Assembly: GCA_947626105.1 (NCBI GenBank)
Contig: CANQQY010000004.1
Location: 1 to 64,000 of the forward strand
DNA from: an uncultured Clostridia bacterium
GTDB lineage: Bacteria > Bacillota > Clostridia > Christensenellales > Borkfalkiaceae
Length of the DNA: 64,000 bases
Direction of reading: 5' to 3'
Shown: positions 8,597-18,594 of the stretch, piece by piece
Position numbering within the stretch: the first letter of the stretch is position 1
How the letters are laid out: every line of letters begins with the position of its first letter
Notes under the pieces: generated by a model
What the model saw: the letters and a program-made list of their open reading frames with translations, nothing else
The model's database searches: none
Told to the model about the DNA's origin: nothing
Position numbers and translations under genes: made by a program

Positions 8597-10390
8597 ATGG
8601 CAAAAGTCATCGGTATTGATTTGGGTACGACAAATTCATGTGTTGCAGTGATGGAAGGCGGCGAGCCCGTCGTCATCGCGAATGCGGAAGGGGCAAGGAC
8701 GACCCCCTCCGTCGTGGCGTTCCAGAAGGACGGTTCCCGTGTCGTCGGGCAGGTCGCGAAGCGTCAGGCTGTCGCCAACCCCGATAAGACGGTCATCTCC
8801 ATCAAGCGTAAGATGGGCTCCGACTATAAGGTCGCCATCGACGAAAAGAGCTACTCCCCGCAGGAGATCTCCGCAATGATCCTTTCCAAGCTCAAGGCGG
8901 ACGCCGAGGCGTATCTCGGCTCCAAGGTGACGGACGCCGTCATCACCTGCCCCGCTTACTTTACGGATTCGCAGCGGCAGGCGACCAAGGACGCGGGCAA
9001 GATCGCGGGGCTCAACGTGCTCCGTATCATCAACGAGCCCACGGCGGCGGCGCTCTCCTACGGGCTCGACAAGGAGAAGGAAAACAGCAAGGTCATGATC
9101 TACGACCTCGGCGGCGGCACCTTCGACGTTTCCATTTTGGAGATCTCGGACGGCGTGTTCGAAGTGCTCGCGACGAACGGCAACAATATGCTCGGCGGGG
9201 ACGACTTCGATAAGCGCCTCATGGACTATATGGTGGATGAATTCAAGAAGAGCCATGGGGTCGATCTTTCCAAGGATAAGATGGCGATGCAGCGGCTCAA
9301 AGAGGCGGCGGAGAAGGCGAAGATCGAGCTTTCGGGCATGACTTCAACTTCCGTCTCCCTTCCCTTCATCTCCATGACGGAAGCGGGCCCCGCCCACCTC
9401 GAGCTCGACATCACCCGCCAGAAGTTCGAAGCGCTCATCTCCGACCTCATCGAAAAGACGGCGGAGCCCATGCGCCTCGCGATGAAGGACGCGGGACTTT
9501 CTTACAGCGATATCGACAAGGTCATCCTCGTCGGCGGCTCCACCCGTGTACCCGCAGTCGTCGCAAAGGTCAAGGAGATCACGGGGAAGGAGCCCTTCAA
9601 GGGGATCAACCCCGACGAATGCGTCGCGATCGGCGCAGCCATCCAGGGCGGCGTGCTCACGGGCGAGGTCAAGGACGTCTTGCTCCTCGACGTTATGCCC
9701 CTGTCCCTCGGCATCGAGACCCTCGGCGGCGTGTTTACCCGCCTCATCGACAGAAACACGACGATCCCCGTCAAGAAGTCGCAGGTGTTCTCCACCGCGG
9801 CGGATAACCAGACGAGCGTCGAGATCCACATCTTGCAGGGCGAACGCGAGTTCTGCCGCGACAACAAGACGATGGGCCGCTTCACGCTCACGGGCATTGC
9901 GCCCGCGCCCCGCGGGATCCCGCAGATCGAAGTCACCTTCGACGTGGACGCGAACGGCATCGTGCACGTGGAGGCGAAGGATCTCGGCACGGGCAAGTCT
10001 ACCGACATCACGATCACCTCTTCGACCAATCTTTCGGAGGACGAGATCAACAAGGCGGTGAAGGAAGCCGAGCAGTACGCCGAAGAGGACAAGAAGAGAA
10101 AGCAGAAGGTCGACGCGAAGAACAAGCTCGATGGGCTCGTATTCTCCGTGGAGCAGACCCTGCGCGACGCGGGCGACAAGCTCTCCGAGGACGACAAGAA
10201 GGCGCTCGAGGACGCCGTTGCGGACGCGAAGAAAGCGCTTGAAAGCGACGACGAGGACACTTACAACAGCGCCGCGGAAGAGCTCCAGAAGCGCATTGCG
10301 CCCATCATTACCAAGATGTATCAGCAGGCGAACCCGCAGGGCGGCGCCCAAAACGGGACGCCCGGCGACGACACGGAATTTCAACAGTAA
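8597..10390 (+). CDS. dnaK: chaperone DnaK (Hsp70)
   Basis: 597 residues. It carries the Hsp70 signatures in order: [14 protein letters not shown] at the N terminus, [14 protein letters not shown] (about 175-188), [14 protein letters not shown] (about 313-326), then the substrate-binding domain and a C-terminal lid. It ends in a Gln/Gly-rich tail. It binds exposed hydrophobic segments in an ATP cycle set by DnaJ and GrpE. The start follows AAGGAG, 10 nt upstream. It lies between grpE and dnaJ on the same strand, 91 bp before dnaJ. Confidence 0.98.
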   Translation: MAKVIGIDLGTTNSCVAVMEGGEPVVIANAEGARTTPSVVAFQKDGSRVVGQVAKRQAVANPDKTVISIKRKMGSDYKVAIDEKSYSPQEISAMILSKLKADAEAYLGSKVTDAVITCPAYFTDSQRQATKDAGKIAGLNVLRIINEPTAAALSYGLDKEKENSKVMIYDLGGGTFDVSILEISDGVFEVLATNGNNMLGGDDFDKRLMDYMVDEFKKSHGVDLSKDKMAMQRLKEAAEKAKIELSGMTSTSVSLPFISMTEAGPAHLELDITRQKFEALISDLIEKTAEPMRLAMKDAGLSYSDIDKVILVGGSTRVPAVVAKVKEITGKEPFKGINPDECVAIGAAIQGGVLTGEVKDVLLLDVMPLSLGIETLGGVFTRLIDRNTTIPVKKSQVFSTAADNQTSVEIHILQGEREFCRDNKTMGRFTLTGIAPAPRGIPQIEVTFDVDANGIVHVEAKDLGTGKSTDITITSSTNLSEDEINKAVKEAEQYAEEDKKRKQKVDAKNKLDGLVFSVEQTLRDAGDKLSEDDKKALEDAVADAKKALESDDEDTYNSAAEELQKRIAPIITKMYQQANPQGGAQNGTPGDDTEFQQ

Positions 10391-10440
10391 CGAAGAACTC
10401 TGAATCGAGTTCTTGAACGGATACGGCATAAGACGATGAG

Positions 10441-10461
10441 CACCCCTTCAGGGGTGTTTCA
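10441..10461 (+). other. small hairpin between dnaK and dnaJ
   Basis: CACCCC-TTCA-GGGGTG forms a 6-bp stem with a tetraloop in the 91-bp spacer. No T run follows, so it is not a strong terminator. It could be an mRNA processing or stability element. Confidence 0.4.
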
Positions 10462-10481
10462 TCTGTACAGACGGGGTATGT

Positions 10482-11627
10482 ATGGCAGAGAAGAAGAACT
10501 ATTACGAAGTCCTCGGCGTGAGCAAGGACGCGACGGAGGAGGAGATCAAGGCGGCTTATAAAAAGCTCGTCAAGCAGTACCATCCCGACCTTCATCCGGG
10601 GGACGCTTCCGCCGCGGAAAAATTCAAGGAGATCAACGAGGCGAACGAAGTGCTCTCCGATAAGCAGAAGCGCGCCGCCTACGACTATGAGCGGGAACAT
10701 CCCGGCATGGGCGGGATGGGCGGCATGGGAAGCGGCTTCGGCGGCTTTTCGGGCGCGGGCTTCTCGGGCTTCGGCGACATCTTCGATTCTATCTTTCAGG
10801 GCTTCGGCGGCGGCTCCGCCCAGCGGGATACGACGGGCGAGGATGTGCGCGTGCAGGTAAATCTTTCCTTTATGGACGCCGCCAAGGGGTGCCATAGAGA
10901 GATCGCCTATATGCGCAACGAACCCTGCCCCGCATGCAGGGGCACGGGCGCGAAGAACGGCACCGCTTACAAGACATGCGCCAAGTGCGGCGGAAAGGGA
11001 CAGGTCCGTCTGGTGCAGGAGACGATGTTCGGCAGGACCGTCCGCGTCGGCGCATGCCCGGACTGCGGCGGCAGAGGCAAGATCATCACCGAAAAATGCC
11101 CCGACTGCAAGGGGCGCGGGTATTTAAGAAAGGAGACGAAGGTCGCCGTCGACCTGCCCGCGGGCGTGGACAATTCCTCGATGATGCGAAAGCGCGGCTA
11201 TGGGCAGGCGAGCACGGAGGGAGGCCCCGCGGGGGATCTTATCATCACCTTCCGCATCGAGCCGCACAAGATCTTCCGGCGGGAAGGAATGGAGCTCTTT
11301 GTCGATCTGCCGATCCCGTTTCTGACGGCGGCGCTCGGCGGGACGGTGAAGGTGCCCGATCTCGACGACGCATTTGATTTCGCGATCCCCGAGGGAACGC
11401 AGTCGGGCACGGAGTTCACCGTCCGCGGCAAGGGGATCCGCGGGCGCACGGGGACGGGTTCCCTTCATATCCGCGCGCTGGTGGAAGTCCCCACAAAGCT
11501 CACGCGGGAGCAGAAATCTGCGCTTGCGGCGGCGGCGCAGGGCATCGACCTGAAAAATTACGACAGGGCGAAGAAGTATGCGGACAACGTTTCCGCGCTC
11601 TACGGAAAAGATCCTTATAAAAAATAA
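10482..11627 (+). CDS. dnaJ: co-chaperone DnaJ (Hsp40)
   Basis: 381 residues. The J domain (1-70) has the HPD motif in KQYHPDLHPGD. A Gly/Phe-rich linker (about 72-110, GMGGMGGMGSGFGGF) leads to the zinc domain with all four CxxCxGxG motifs (CPACRGTG, CAKCGGKG, CPDCGGRG, CPDCKGRG), so it is type I. Two C-terminal substrate-binding beta domains follow. It delivers substrate to DnaK and stimulates its ATPase. The Shine-Dalgarno is weak (GACGGGGT), so translation may depend on dnaK expression. A terminator follows. Confidence 0.97.
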   Translation: MAEKKNYYEVLGVSKDATEEEIKAAYKKLVKQYHPDLHPGDASAAEKFKEINEANEVLSDKQKRAAYDYEREHPGMGGMGGMGSGFGGFSGAGFSGFGDIFDSIFQGFGGGSAQRDTTGEDVRVQVNLSFMDAAKGCHREIAYMRNEPCPACRGTGAKNGTAYKTCAKCGGKGQVRLVQETMFGRTVRVGACPDCGGRGKIITEKCPDCKGRGYLRKETKVAVDLPAGVDNSSMMRKRGYGQASTEGGPAGDLIITFRIEPHKIFRREGMELFVDLPIPFLTAALGGTVKVPDLDDAFDFAIPEGTQSGTEFTVRGKGIRGRTGTGSLHIRALVEVPTKLTREQKSALAAAAQGIDLKNYDRAKKYADNVSALYGKDPYKK

Positions 11628-11634
11628 CTTTATG

Positions 11635-11661
11635 AAAAAGGCGGCAGATGCCGCCTTTTTC
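11635..11661 (+). terminator. terminator of the dnaK/dnaJ cluster
   Basis: The stem AAAAAGGCGGC/GCCGCCTTTTT, loop AGAT, carries a T run directly after the stem, 7 bp past the dnaJ stop. Confidence 0.85.
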
Positions 11662-11850
11662 TATGTAACGCGCGAGAACCCCATCAGTCGCGCAAGGACG
11701 GCGTTCTAAATCGTCATGGTGAGCGTAGTCGAACCATCACCTTATTACAATGTCTCCCCTGAAAGGTTCGCCAAGGGGGCGCCTGCGATGACAGCTCCCC
11801 TGCAAGGGGAGCCAAGGGAAGTCGTGCAAAAGCGGCGGGAGAGTTTTTTC
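11662..11850. repeat. short repeat mosaic before prmA
   Basis: It contains the covarying hairpin ATGGT-GAGCGTAGTCGA-ACCAT at 11716-11737 and fragments of the CCCCTGAAAGG / AGCTCCCCT repeat family. No gene is seen. Confidence 0.65.
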
Positions 11851-11885
11851 TTGACATTTTGTCCGACGTATTTTATAATGCTCTT
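11851..11885 (+). promoter_or_regulatory. consensus promoter giving a probably leaderless prmA mRNA
   Basis: TTGACA (11851-11856) and TATAAT (11874-11879) are separated by exactly 17 bp, a perfect consensus. The -10 box ends 6 nt before the ATG at 11886, so transcription should begin at or within 1-2 nt of the start codon. No Shine-Dalgarno is present. Confidence 0.85.
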
Positions 11886-12830
11886 ATGAAATACATCGAG
11901 CTTACCATTCATACGACGAGCGAGGCGAGCGAGCTCGTCGCCGATATTTTATGGAATTATACCGAGGGGGGCGTCGCCGTCTCCGACATTTCCGACGTGA
12001 TCGCCCTGCAATCGGGCAAGACGGGGGTGTTTTGGGACTATCTCGACGAAAGTTTGCAAGATACGAAGCAGACGGACGTGCTCGTGAAGGCGTTCCTTCT
12101 TCCCGAGCGTGCGGACGAGATCCCCGCGATCATGCAGGAGATCTGCGCCTGCCGCGAGAGGAGCGGAGGAGCGATCCCCTTCGGCACCCTCGAGGAGACC
12201 AAGCGCGAGATCGACGGCGACGACTGGATCGACATCTGGAAGAAGCACTTCCGCCCCATTCATTTGGGTCATATCGTCGTCGTGCCCGAGTGGATCGAAT
12301 ATGAAAGAGCCGCGGACGAGAAGGTCATTCTCCTCGATTCCAACATGGCGTTCGGCACGGGTGAGCATGAGACGACCGCCATGTGCGTCGAGCTCTTGCA
12401 GGAGTACCTCAAAGAGGGGGACGTCGTCCTCGATGTGGGCTGCGGGAGCGGCATTTTGGGCATTGCGGCGGCAAAGCTCGGCGCGCGGCTCTGCTATCTC
12501 ACCGACATCGACCCCGTCGCCGTCGCCAGCAGCAAGCACAATGCGGAGCGAAACGGCGTTTCGCAAAAGGTCGTTGTCGCCGAGAGCAACCTCGTCGACG
12601 ACACGTCAATGAAGGCGGACGTCATTCTCGCCAACATCACGGCGGAGATCCTCGTCTCCCTTGCGCCCGCCGTCCCCGCGCACCTTGAGGGGGGCGGCAC
12701 GGTGATCCTCTCGGGGATCATTCCGGATAGAGCCGAAAAGGTCAAATCGGCGTTTGCGGCGGCGGGACTTTGCTGCATGGAAGAGAGAAGGCGGGGCGAA
12801 TGGCTCGCCATGGTCTTACGGAGGGCATGA
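11886..12830 (+). CDS. prmA: ribosomal protein L11 methyltransferase PrmA
   Basis: 314 residues. An N-terminal L11-recognition domain is followed by a class I SAM methyltransferase core: DVGCGSGILGIAAAKLG (motif I) and ILANITAEILVSL (catalytic-loop motif). It trimethylates L11 on the ribosome. ATG 11886 is chosen because the protein begins MKYIELTIHTTSE, as PrmA should; frames starting further upstream would begin inside the promoter. First gene of prmA-rsmE-mtaB-HIT, whose members overlap or abut, so they are co-transcribed. In many Bacillota the dnaJ-prmA-rsmE-mtaB order is kept, as here. Confidence 0.95.
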   Translation: MKYIELTIHTTSEASELVADILWNYTEGGVAVSDISDVIALQSGKTGVFWDYLDESLQDTKQTDVLVKAFLLPERADEIPAIMQEICACRERSGGAIPFGTLEETKREIDGDDWIDIWKKHFRPIHLGHIVVVPEWIEYERAADEKVILLDSNMAFGTGEHETTAMCVELLQEYLKEGDVVLDVGCGSGILGIAAAKLGARLCYLTDIDPVAVASSKHNAERNGVSQKVVVAESNLVDDTSMKADVILANITAEILVSLAPAVPAHLEGGGTVILSGIIPDRAEKVKSAFAAAGLCCMEERRRGEWLAMVLRRA

Positions 12831-13546
12831 TGTCTGCGCCAAAGCGGTTTTTTGTGGAAGAGATCGGGGAAGAGGTCACGCTCACGGGCGACGAGTTCCG
12901 CCATGCCCGCAATGTTCTGCGCCTCGGCACGGGGGACGAAGTCACCCTTCTCGACGGCAGCGGAACGGAGTACGCGGCGATCGTCGCGCGCGCCGAAAAA
13001 AACGCCCTTCTTCTGCACGTCACGGGCGAAAAACCCGCCTCCCGCGAGCCGAAGGCGGACGTTATGCTCCTCGTCGGCGTGCTGAAAGGGGATAAGACGG
13101 AGCTCGTCGTGCAGAAGGCGACCGAGCTCGGTGTGAACCGCATCGGGGTGTTCTCCTCCCGCTACGCTTCCGCCTATATAAATGAAAACAAGCTCGAACG
13201 CCTCCGCCGCGTCGCCAAAGAGGCGGCCAAACAGTGTCTGCGCGCCCGCGTTCCGCAGGTGGAGTATTTCGACGATTTCGAGGGCGCCATGTCCGCTTCG
13301 CAGGGGTATGCCCAAAAAATCTTCGCTTGTGAATTTTTGGAGCAGAGCGAGGGGGAGATCGCGGACATGGGCGGGTCGTATTGCCTCGTCGTCGGCAGTG
13401 AGGGCGGTTTCTGCGAGGAAGAATTCGCGTATGCGAAGGAGATGGGCTTTTCGGGAATTTCGCTCGGGAAGCGGATCCTGCGGGCGGAGACGGCGGCGAT
13501 CGCGCTCCTCTCCGTCGTCATGTACCGCGCGGGGGAACTCAAATGA
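12830..13546 (+). CDS. rsmE: 16S rRNA m3U1498 methyltransferase RsmE
   Basis: 238 residues. The N-terminal PUA-like domain shows FRHARNVLRLGTGDEVTLLDG. The C-terminal SPOUT knot domain carries the conserved VVGSEGGFCEEEF and LGKRILRAETAAIALL. It methylates U1498 in the 30S decoding region. Two adjacent ATGs overlap the prmA stop (12827 and 12830). The second is chosen because GGAGG at 12820-12824 is better spaced for it. Its own stop overlaps the mtaB start (ATGA), indicating translational coupling. Confidence 0.93.
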   Translation: MSAPKRFFVEEIGEEVTLTGDEFRHARNVLRLGTGDEVTLLDGSGTEYAAIVARAEKNALLLHVTGEKPASREPKADVMLLVGVLKGDKTELVVQKATELGVNRIGVFSSRYASAYINENKLERLRRVAKEAAKQCLRARVPQVEYFDDFEGAMSASQGYAQKIFACEFLEQSEGEIADMGGSYCLVVGSEGGFCEEEFAYAKEMGFSGISLGKRILRAETAAIALLSVVMYRAGELK

Positions 13547-14766
13547 AAGCGTGCGTATTTACCCTGGGGTGCAAACAGAACGAGGCGGAGTCAGCCTCCC
13601 TCATGCGCGGACTCGAAGCGCGCGGCTATGAGGTGACGGACGAGCTCTGCTTCGCCGACCTGTACCTTCTCAACACCTGCGCCGTGACGGCGGAAGCGGA
13701 GAAGAAGTCCCGCCAGGCGGTCGCCCGCATGCGGAAATTCAATCCGTCCGCGCCCGTCATTGTGTGCGGGTGCGCTTCCGAACACAACGCCGAGGAATTT
13801 GCATCTCGCGAGGGGGTCGTCCTCGTCACGGGGGCGGCGCGGAAAGATAAAATTTTGGAACTTCTGAACGAGCGCGGCGTCTTTCGCGAGACGGAGGGCT
13901 GTTTTACGGAGCTTCCCCCGCCCAAGGCGACCAAGACCCGCGCGTATCTGCGCGTACAGGACGGCTGCAACCGCTTTTGCAGTTATTGCCTGATCCCCTA
14001 TCTGCGGGGGAGATCCCGTTCGAGAAAGGCGGAGAACGTCCTCGAAGAGGCGCGGGGCATGTCCGCCAAAGAGATCGTACTCACGGGCATTGATCTTTCG
14101 GACTACCGGGACGGCGAAACCGACCTCGGCGGGCTTCTGCTCCTTCTCGGGGAGCTCCCCGCACGGATCCGTCTGGGCTCGCTGGAAGTCGGCGTCGTGA
14201 CGGACGGATTTCTCGAAAAGATGAAGGCGGCGGGGAACGTCATGCCGCATTTTCATCTCTCTTTGCAGAGCGGCTCCACGCGGGTGCTCCGCGCCATGAA
14301 CAGAAAATATACGCGCGAAGAATTTCTCGAAGCGTGCGGGCGGATCTACCGGTATTTCCCCGCCGCGGCGATCACGACGGACATCATCGTCGGCTTTCCC
14401 ACCGAGGAAGAGGAAGATTTTTTATCTTCCCTTTCCATCGTGGAAGAAGCGGGATTTTCGCGGGTGCACGCCTTTCCGTTTTCCCCGCGCGAGGGGACGG
14501 CGGCGTATAAGATGAGAGATCTGCCCGCGGCGGTCAAAAAGGAGCGCATGGGGCGGATGCTCGCACAGGCAAAAGAGGCGGAAAACAGATATATTTCCCG
14601 TTTTTTGGGACGGGAAGCGGAAGCCCTCTTCGAGACGGACGGGGGCTATACCGAAAATTACCTTCGGGTGTACGCCGAGGGAGCGCAGGAGGGGGGACTC
14701 TACCGCGTCCGCCTCATAGAGCATGAAAAGGACGGCGTTCGCGCCGAGATTTTGGAGGAATTATAA
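13543..14766 (+). CDS. mtaB: tRNA t6A37 methylthiotransferase MtaB
   Basis: 407 residues. The N-terminal UPF0004 domain has the three cluster Cys in TLGCKQNE, LLNTCAVT and IVCGCAS. The radical SAM domain has CNRFCSYC (CxxxCxxC), and a C-terminal TRAM-like region follows. It inserts methylthio at C2 of t6A37 in ANN-decoding tRNAs. KQNEAES in the first motif and the overall length favour MtaB over MiaB. It overlaps rsmE by 4 nt and the HIT gene by 1 nt. Confidence 0.92.
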   Translation: MKACVFTLGCKQNEAESASLMRGLEARGYEVTDELCFADLYLLNTCAVTAEAEKKSRQAVARMRKFNPSAPVIVCGCASEHNAEEFASREGVVLVTGAARKDKILELLNERGVFRETEGCFTELPPPKATKTRAYLRVQDGCNRFCSYCLIPYLRGRSRSRKAENVLEEARGMSAKEIVLTGIDLSDYRDGETDLGGLLLLLGELPARIRLGSLEVGVVTDGFLEKMKAAGNVMPHFHLSLQSGSTRVLRAMNRKYTREEFLEACGRIYRYFPAAAITTDIIVGFPTEEEEDFLSSLSIVEEAGFSRVHAFPFSPREGTAAYKMRDLPAAVKKERMGRMLAQAKEAENRYISRFLGREAEALFETDGGYTENYLRVYAEGAQEGGLYRVRLIEHEKDGVRAEILEEL

Positions 14767-15101
14767 TGGAAAACTGCATTTTTTGTAAGATCATTGGGGG
14801 GGAGATCCCCTCGCAAAAGGTGTATGAGGACGGGGAGATCCTCATCTTCAAGGACATCAACCCGATCGCGAAGATCCACCTTCTCTGCGTGCCGAAGGAG
14901 CATTTTGCGTACCTTTCGGAGCTGAACGACAGCCGCGCCGCACTCCTCGGACGCACATTGCAAAAGATCGCATCGCTTGCACCATCGCTCGGGCTCGGGG
15001 ACGGATATCGGCTCGTGATCAATCAGGGCGAAAGCGCCGGGCAGACGGTGCATCATCTGCATATTCACATTCTCGGCGGCGAGCCGCTGGGATGGGAGTA
15101 A
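14766..15101 (+). CDS. HIT-family nucleotide hydrolase (HinT-like)
   Basis: 111 residues, typical HinT length. The N-terminal CIFCKIIGGEIPS and the C-terminal histidine triad VHHLHIHILGG define the family. The middle His of the triad is the nucleophile in hydrolysis of purine nucleoside phosphoramidates. The ATG overlaps the mtaB stop by 1 nt (TAATG). Last gene of the operon. No clear terminator follows; repeats begin directly after the stop. Confidence 0.93.
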   Translation: MENCIFCKIIGGEIPSQKVYEDGEILIFKDINPIAKIHLLCVPKEHFAYLSELNDSRAALLGRTLQKIASLAPSLGLGDGYRLVINQGESAGQTVHHLHIHILGGEPLGWE

Positions 15102-16187
15102 AGTTTCGCTCGATTTTTCGCAAATTTCTTTATGATTGGACTGCCCTGCGGGCGGCATATCAAGGTCAAAGAAATTTGCGAGGGGTTAGTTCTCTTGCCT
15201 TGTAATTACGATTCGGCCGTCCCTGTTCTGTTTCACAGGACAGTAAGGCTCCCGTGGGGTGCCAAATGGGGGCGTGCAGCGGCGGGAAACCCGCCACGCG
15301 CAGTAATTTGGAAGCATGCCCACCTCAGTCACCTACGGTGACAGCTCCTCCCAAGGAGGAGCCGAGGAAGGCCTACCCCTTCGGGGGGGAGGCTCCGCCG
15401 TAGGCGGTGGTGGGGGGAATCTCGCGGGGCTTCGAAAAGAAATGAACGAGCGAACCTTCCCTGTGCATCAATCAGGTCACTCCGAACATCGCTTTGCAAT
15501 TACATTAAGCCGAAAGGGTTCGGCAAATTGAGTGCGCTGCCGCAAAAGCGTGGTTTTGCTTCGCGCAGTAATTTGAGAACGAAGGGCGGGCGAGGTAATA
15601 ACCCTCATCCCGAGGCGAAGCCGAGCGGATCTCATAGACCCACTGACGTCCGTACTTATGAGGAGATTCACTTGCCCCCTTACGGGGCTCGGAATGAGGC
15701 ACCCCTTGTCGCCCCTTTCAGGGGAGATGTCACGAACGCAGTGAGTGACAGAGGATCTTGTCGCCCCTTTCAGGGGAGATGTCACGAACGCAGTGAGTGA
15801 CAGAGGGGTTTCAAAACCCCTTTCCCCTCACTACGTTCGGGGACTTCCCCTAAAAGGGGCAGCGAGAACCCTATCCCCCGCTGCGCGGGTACTTCCCCTA
15901 AGAGGGGAAGCAAGAGGGGACACCCTTAGCGCCCCTCATAGGGGAGCTGTCACGCTGCCCTTGCGTGACTGAGGGATTGTCATTTACCGCGTCATCCTGA
16001 GCCGAAACGGCTATACGGAGTCCGAAGCGCAATTTCCGAAGGATCCCGAAGAACGGAGTCCGAACTCTCATCTACGGGATTCTTCCCCCTCGACTACGCT
16101 CGGGGTCAGAATGACGCGCGGGGACATTATTCTTGCCTTCCCCTTGAGGGGAAGGTGGATCGCCGCTCTGCGGACTCCTCATCACAT
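15102..16187. repeat. gene-free 1.1-kb repeat mosaic
   Basis: No gene is seen. Contents, in order: a 62-bp inverted repeat with 13-bp perfect arms (15119-15131 and 15168-15180), opening a composite of about 240 bp that recurs at 18233-18477; a palindromic element at 15603-15699; two GTCAC-type units at 15712-15815; another near 15940-15975; and a large hairpin whose ends pair as ATCCT (15994-15998) with AGGAT (16040-16044). GTCAC loops here differ from those at 3341-3544 (GAACGCAGTGA and GCTGCCCTTGC). Confidence 0.75.
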
Positions 16188-16221
16188 CAAAAAAAGTCCG
16201 TCGGGAAACCCGACGGACTTT
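16188..16221 (-). terminator. terminator of the 622-residue lipoprotein gene
   Basis: The 11-bp stem 16195-16205 with 16209-16219, loop AAA, is followed on the minus strand by a run of T, 12 bp after the stop. Confidence 0.85.
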
Positions 16222-16233
16222 GTACTTAAAGCG

Positions 16234-18102
16234 TTACGCGATGGGCGCAAGTACGGATTGATAATAAACAGAGAGAGAATCCAAGTATTGTAAGCCGCCC
16301 GAGCCATAGCAAAGCTCGACATGGACGCCTTCATTAGAATCCCAAGCAAAGCCCCGCAAAGATATCGTGCAAACATACATTACGTTATTGTAGAAGATGA
16401 CGGTGTTTGACGACGAGCCGGAGATAAGAGTCGTGGCGGGTCTTTCCGAAGTTGCATTTTTAATCGCCGAAAGGGAAAGGGAGCCGGTCGCGTTCTCGAG
16501 AGGGAGGAAGTTATCTCCACTCTTGATCTTAAAGTCCGGAATGGAAATCGTGGCGGAGACTTTGTCTTCCGTTACGGTCAGCTCGTAAGTTACCGGAACC
16601 GTGATATCCACAAAATCTTTCATTGTTCCCGTGGCAAGGTGAAACGTGTAGGTATCATTATAGGTGAAATGAGATTCCTCAAACACGTTCGTATTTTGTT
16701 CGTCCGTCTTGTATTTGAGTCCGTTGAGAGAGGCGAGCGAAACATTGTTCACAAGTTTGACGGATGCGCTGCCGGACGCGGTGATCTCCGTGGTCGAGGT
16801 GGAAGTAACAACGTCCCCCGAGGTGCTCTCATGGTAGTGCTCTGTCGTGGCGGTCATGTTCAGACCGGCAACGGCGACGTCGATTCCCGTGAATTTCTTC
16901 GACGAATCGAAGAGAAGGGAGACCGCGACCTTATCGACCGAACCCGTTCCTTTGCCGCCTGCGATCAGACCTGTGATCGTGCCGACGAGATCGTTTTTAA
17001 GGCTTGTGACGATCGCCTTGACCATACCGATCGTGCCGTTGATATCGTCATCGGCGACCTCCGTCCCCGCCGCGAGTTTGACAATGTCTCTCACGGTGAG
17101 CTCGCCGAAGCACGTTGCAGTAGTGGGGAACTCCATATTCTCAACGAACATAGCATAGAACGTCTTATCGTTCACAACGTTCTTGAGATAATCGAAGAGG
17201 GACTGGCTCCCGGGAGCGGGAAGCATCTTCGTCATTGCCTGATAGACTTCCGCACCCGCCTGCGATTGAGCCACAGTGAAGAAATCCTGCGCCGAGATAC
17301 CTTTCAAAAGGGTGGACAGAACGCCGGAGATATAGGAATTTGCGATGACGTCGTTCACCTTCGTATCGGGGGACGCCTTTTCGAGTACGCTGTTGACGCC
17401 GTCCACAATGGCGTTTGCGGATTTGACGAGATCGAAATCAATGGAATACCCGCCCGAAACGCTCTTCAATTCGCAGCCGACCACCTCGGCAAGGTTGCCG
17501 ACGAGCTTGATCGCCGTGGAGAAGTAAGGAAGGCTGGCAAGTTGTCCGCCGGTCACGGCTTGCGCCGAAGTCGGTTGCGCATAGTCGTAATCGGATTGGG
17601 ATCCCACTCTGTTGCGTTCGAAGCCAAGCGTGTCGGACGAGCGGTAAACGTTGAGAAGTCCGTCGAGATCGCCGGCTTCCACGCCCACGGAATCCCAATC
17701 GCCATCCGTCGTGTAGGCATATCCGTCGCGCATGAGAACCACCGCGTACATGTTGCCTTCCAAGACGGAATCGACGCTCGCTACGAGATCGAGCGCGGGA
17801 TTTGTGAGATCGGAAAGATCCGCCTTTGCGCTCACGGTCTCCTTTCCGCCGAATTCCGTATCCCCGTCCGTCTTGATGGAAATGTCTACATTTGCGTCCA
17901 ACGTGAGATAGCTGATATCCGCGTTGGCGATGTTGGTGAGAAGTTCGGTTTTCGTGTCGGACCCGGCGGGGGGATTGTTGTTATTCCCGTTGTTGTTGCC
18001 GCTGTTGTCATCGTTGTTCTTGCCGGAATCGCAGCCCGCGAATCCGACGCAGGTGCCCACCGCCATGGCAGCGGCAAGGGCAAGGCTCAAAAATTTTTTC
18101 AT
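16234..18102 (-). CDS. secreted lipoprotein of unknown function, 622 residues
   Basis: The N terminus is a lipoprotein signal peptide with lipobox VGFAGC. An Asn/Gly/Asp-rich linker (SGNNNGNNNNPPAGSD) follows, then a long mixed domain rich in Thr, Ser and Val. The C-terminal third has beta-type repeats with YTFHLATGTMKDFVDI and VTYELTVTEDKVSATISI. I recognise no enzyme motif. It should sit on the outer face of the membrane. ATG 18102 is used because GGAGG lies 6 nt upstream and the signal peptide begins there. The gene stands alone with a strong promoter and its own terminator. Confidence 0.75.
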   Translation of the reverse strand: MKKFLSLALAAAMAVGTCVGFAGCDSGKNNDDNSGNNNGNNNNPPAGSDTKTELLTNIANADISYLTLDANVDISIKTDGDTEFGGKETVSAKADLSDLTNPALDLVASVDSVLEGNMYAVVLMRDGYAYTTDGDWDSVGVEAGDLDGLLNVYRSSDTLGFERNRVGSQSDYDYAQPTSAQAVTGGQLASLPYFSTAIKLVGNLAEVVGCELKSVSGGYSIDFDLVKSANAIVDGVNSVLEKASPDTKVNDVIANSYISGVLSTLLKGISAQDFFTVAQSQAGAEVYQAMTKMLPAPGSQSLFDYLKNVVNDKTFYAMFVENMEFPTTATCFGELTVRDIVKLAAGTEVADDDINGTIGMVKAIVTSLKNDLVGTITGLIAGGKGTGSVDKVAVSLLFDSSKKFTGIDVAVAGLNMTATTEHYHESTSGDVVTSTSTTEITASGSASVKLVNNVSLASLNGLKYKTDEQNTNVFEESHFTYNDTYTFHLATGTMKDFVDITVPVTYELTVTEDKVSATISIPDFKIKSGDNFLPLENATGSLSLSAIKNATSERPATTLISGSSSNTVIFYNNVMYVCTISLRGFAWDSNEGVHVELCYGSGGLQYLDSLSVYYQSVLAPIA

Positions 18103-18140
18103 AAATACCTCCAAATGTTTCCCCGTATTCAGGTGTAATT

Positions 18141-18170
18141 ATTATATACCTACAAATTATATCTTGTCAA
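18141..18170 (-). promoter_or_regulatory. promoter of the 622-residue lipoprotein gene
   Basis: Minus strand TTGACA (18165-18170) and TATAAT (18141-18146) are 18 bp apart, about 38 bp upstream of the ATG. Confidence 0.75.
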
Positions 18171-18594
18171 ATGAAAATTGATTTCGGTTCAAAATTTTTT
18201 TATTGGAAGATAATGTATGCTCGCGCGGTTTTCGCAAATTTCTTTATGTTTTAGTGCCCTGCGAGCGGCATATCAAGGTCAAAGAAATTTGCGAGGGGTT
18301 AAGATGTTTGCCTTGTAAAAGCGATTCGGCCGTCCCTGTTCTGTTTCACAGGAACATTAAGGCTCCCGTAGGGTGCCAAATAGGGGCGTGCCGCGGCGGG
18401 AAACCCGCCTCGCGCAGTAATTTGGAAGCATGCCCACCTCAGTCACCTACGGTGACAGCTCCTCCCAAGGAGGAGCCATGAAGTCCCCTCCGTGCGGGCG
18501 AGCCCTGCCCCCTCCTAAGGAGGGGGGTAGGGGGGTGGGCAAAGACCTGCCCCGTTTACGGGGTGGAACGCTCGACCTTATTTTGAAAAAACAT
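18171..18594. repeat. repeat mosaic before the ywmB-like gene
   Basis: The main element is a composite of about 245 bp (18233-18477), the second copy of the one at 15119-15360. It opens with the same 13-bp inverted arms (18233-18245 and 18281-18293) and ends with a GTCAC-CTACG-GTGAC hairpin. A GGAGGAGCC/GGAGGGGGG-type block follows to about 18540. No gene is seen. Confidence 0.7.
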
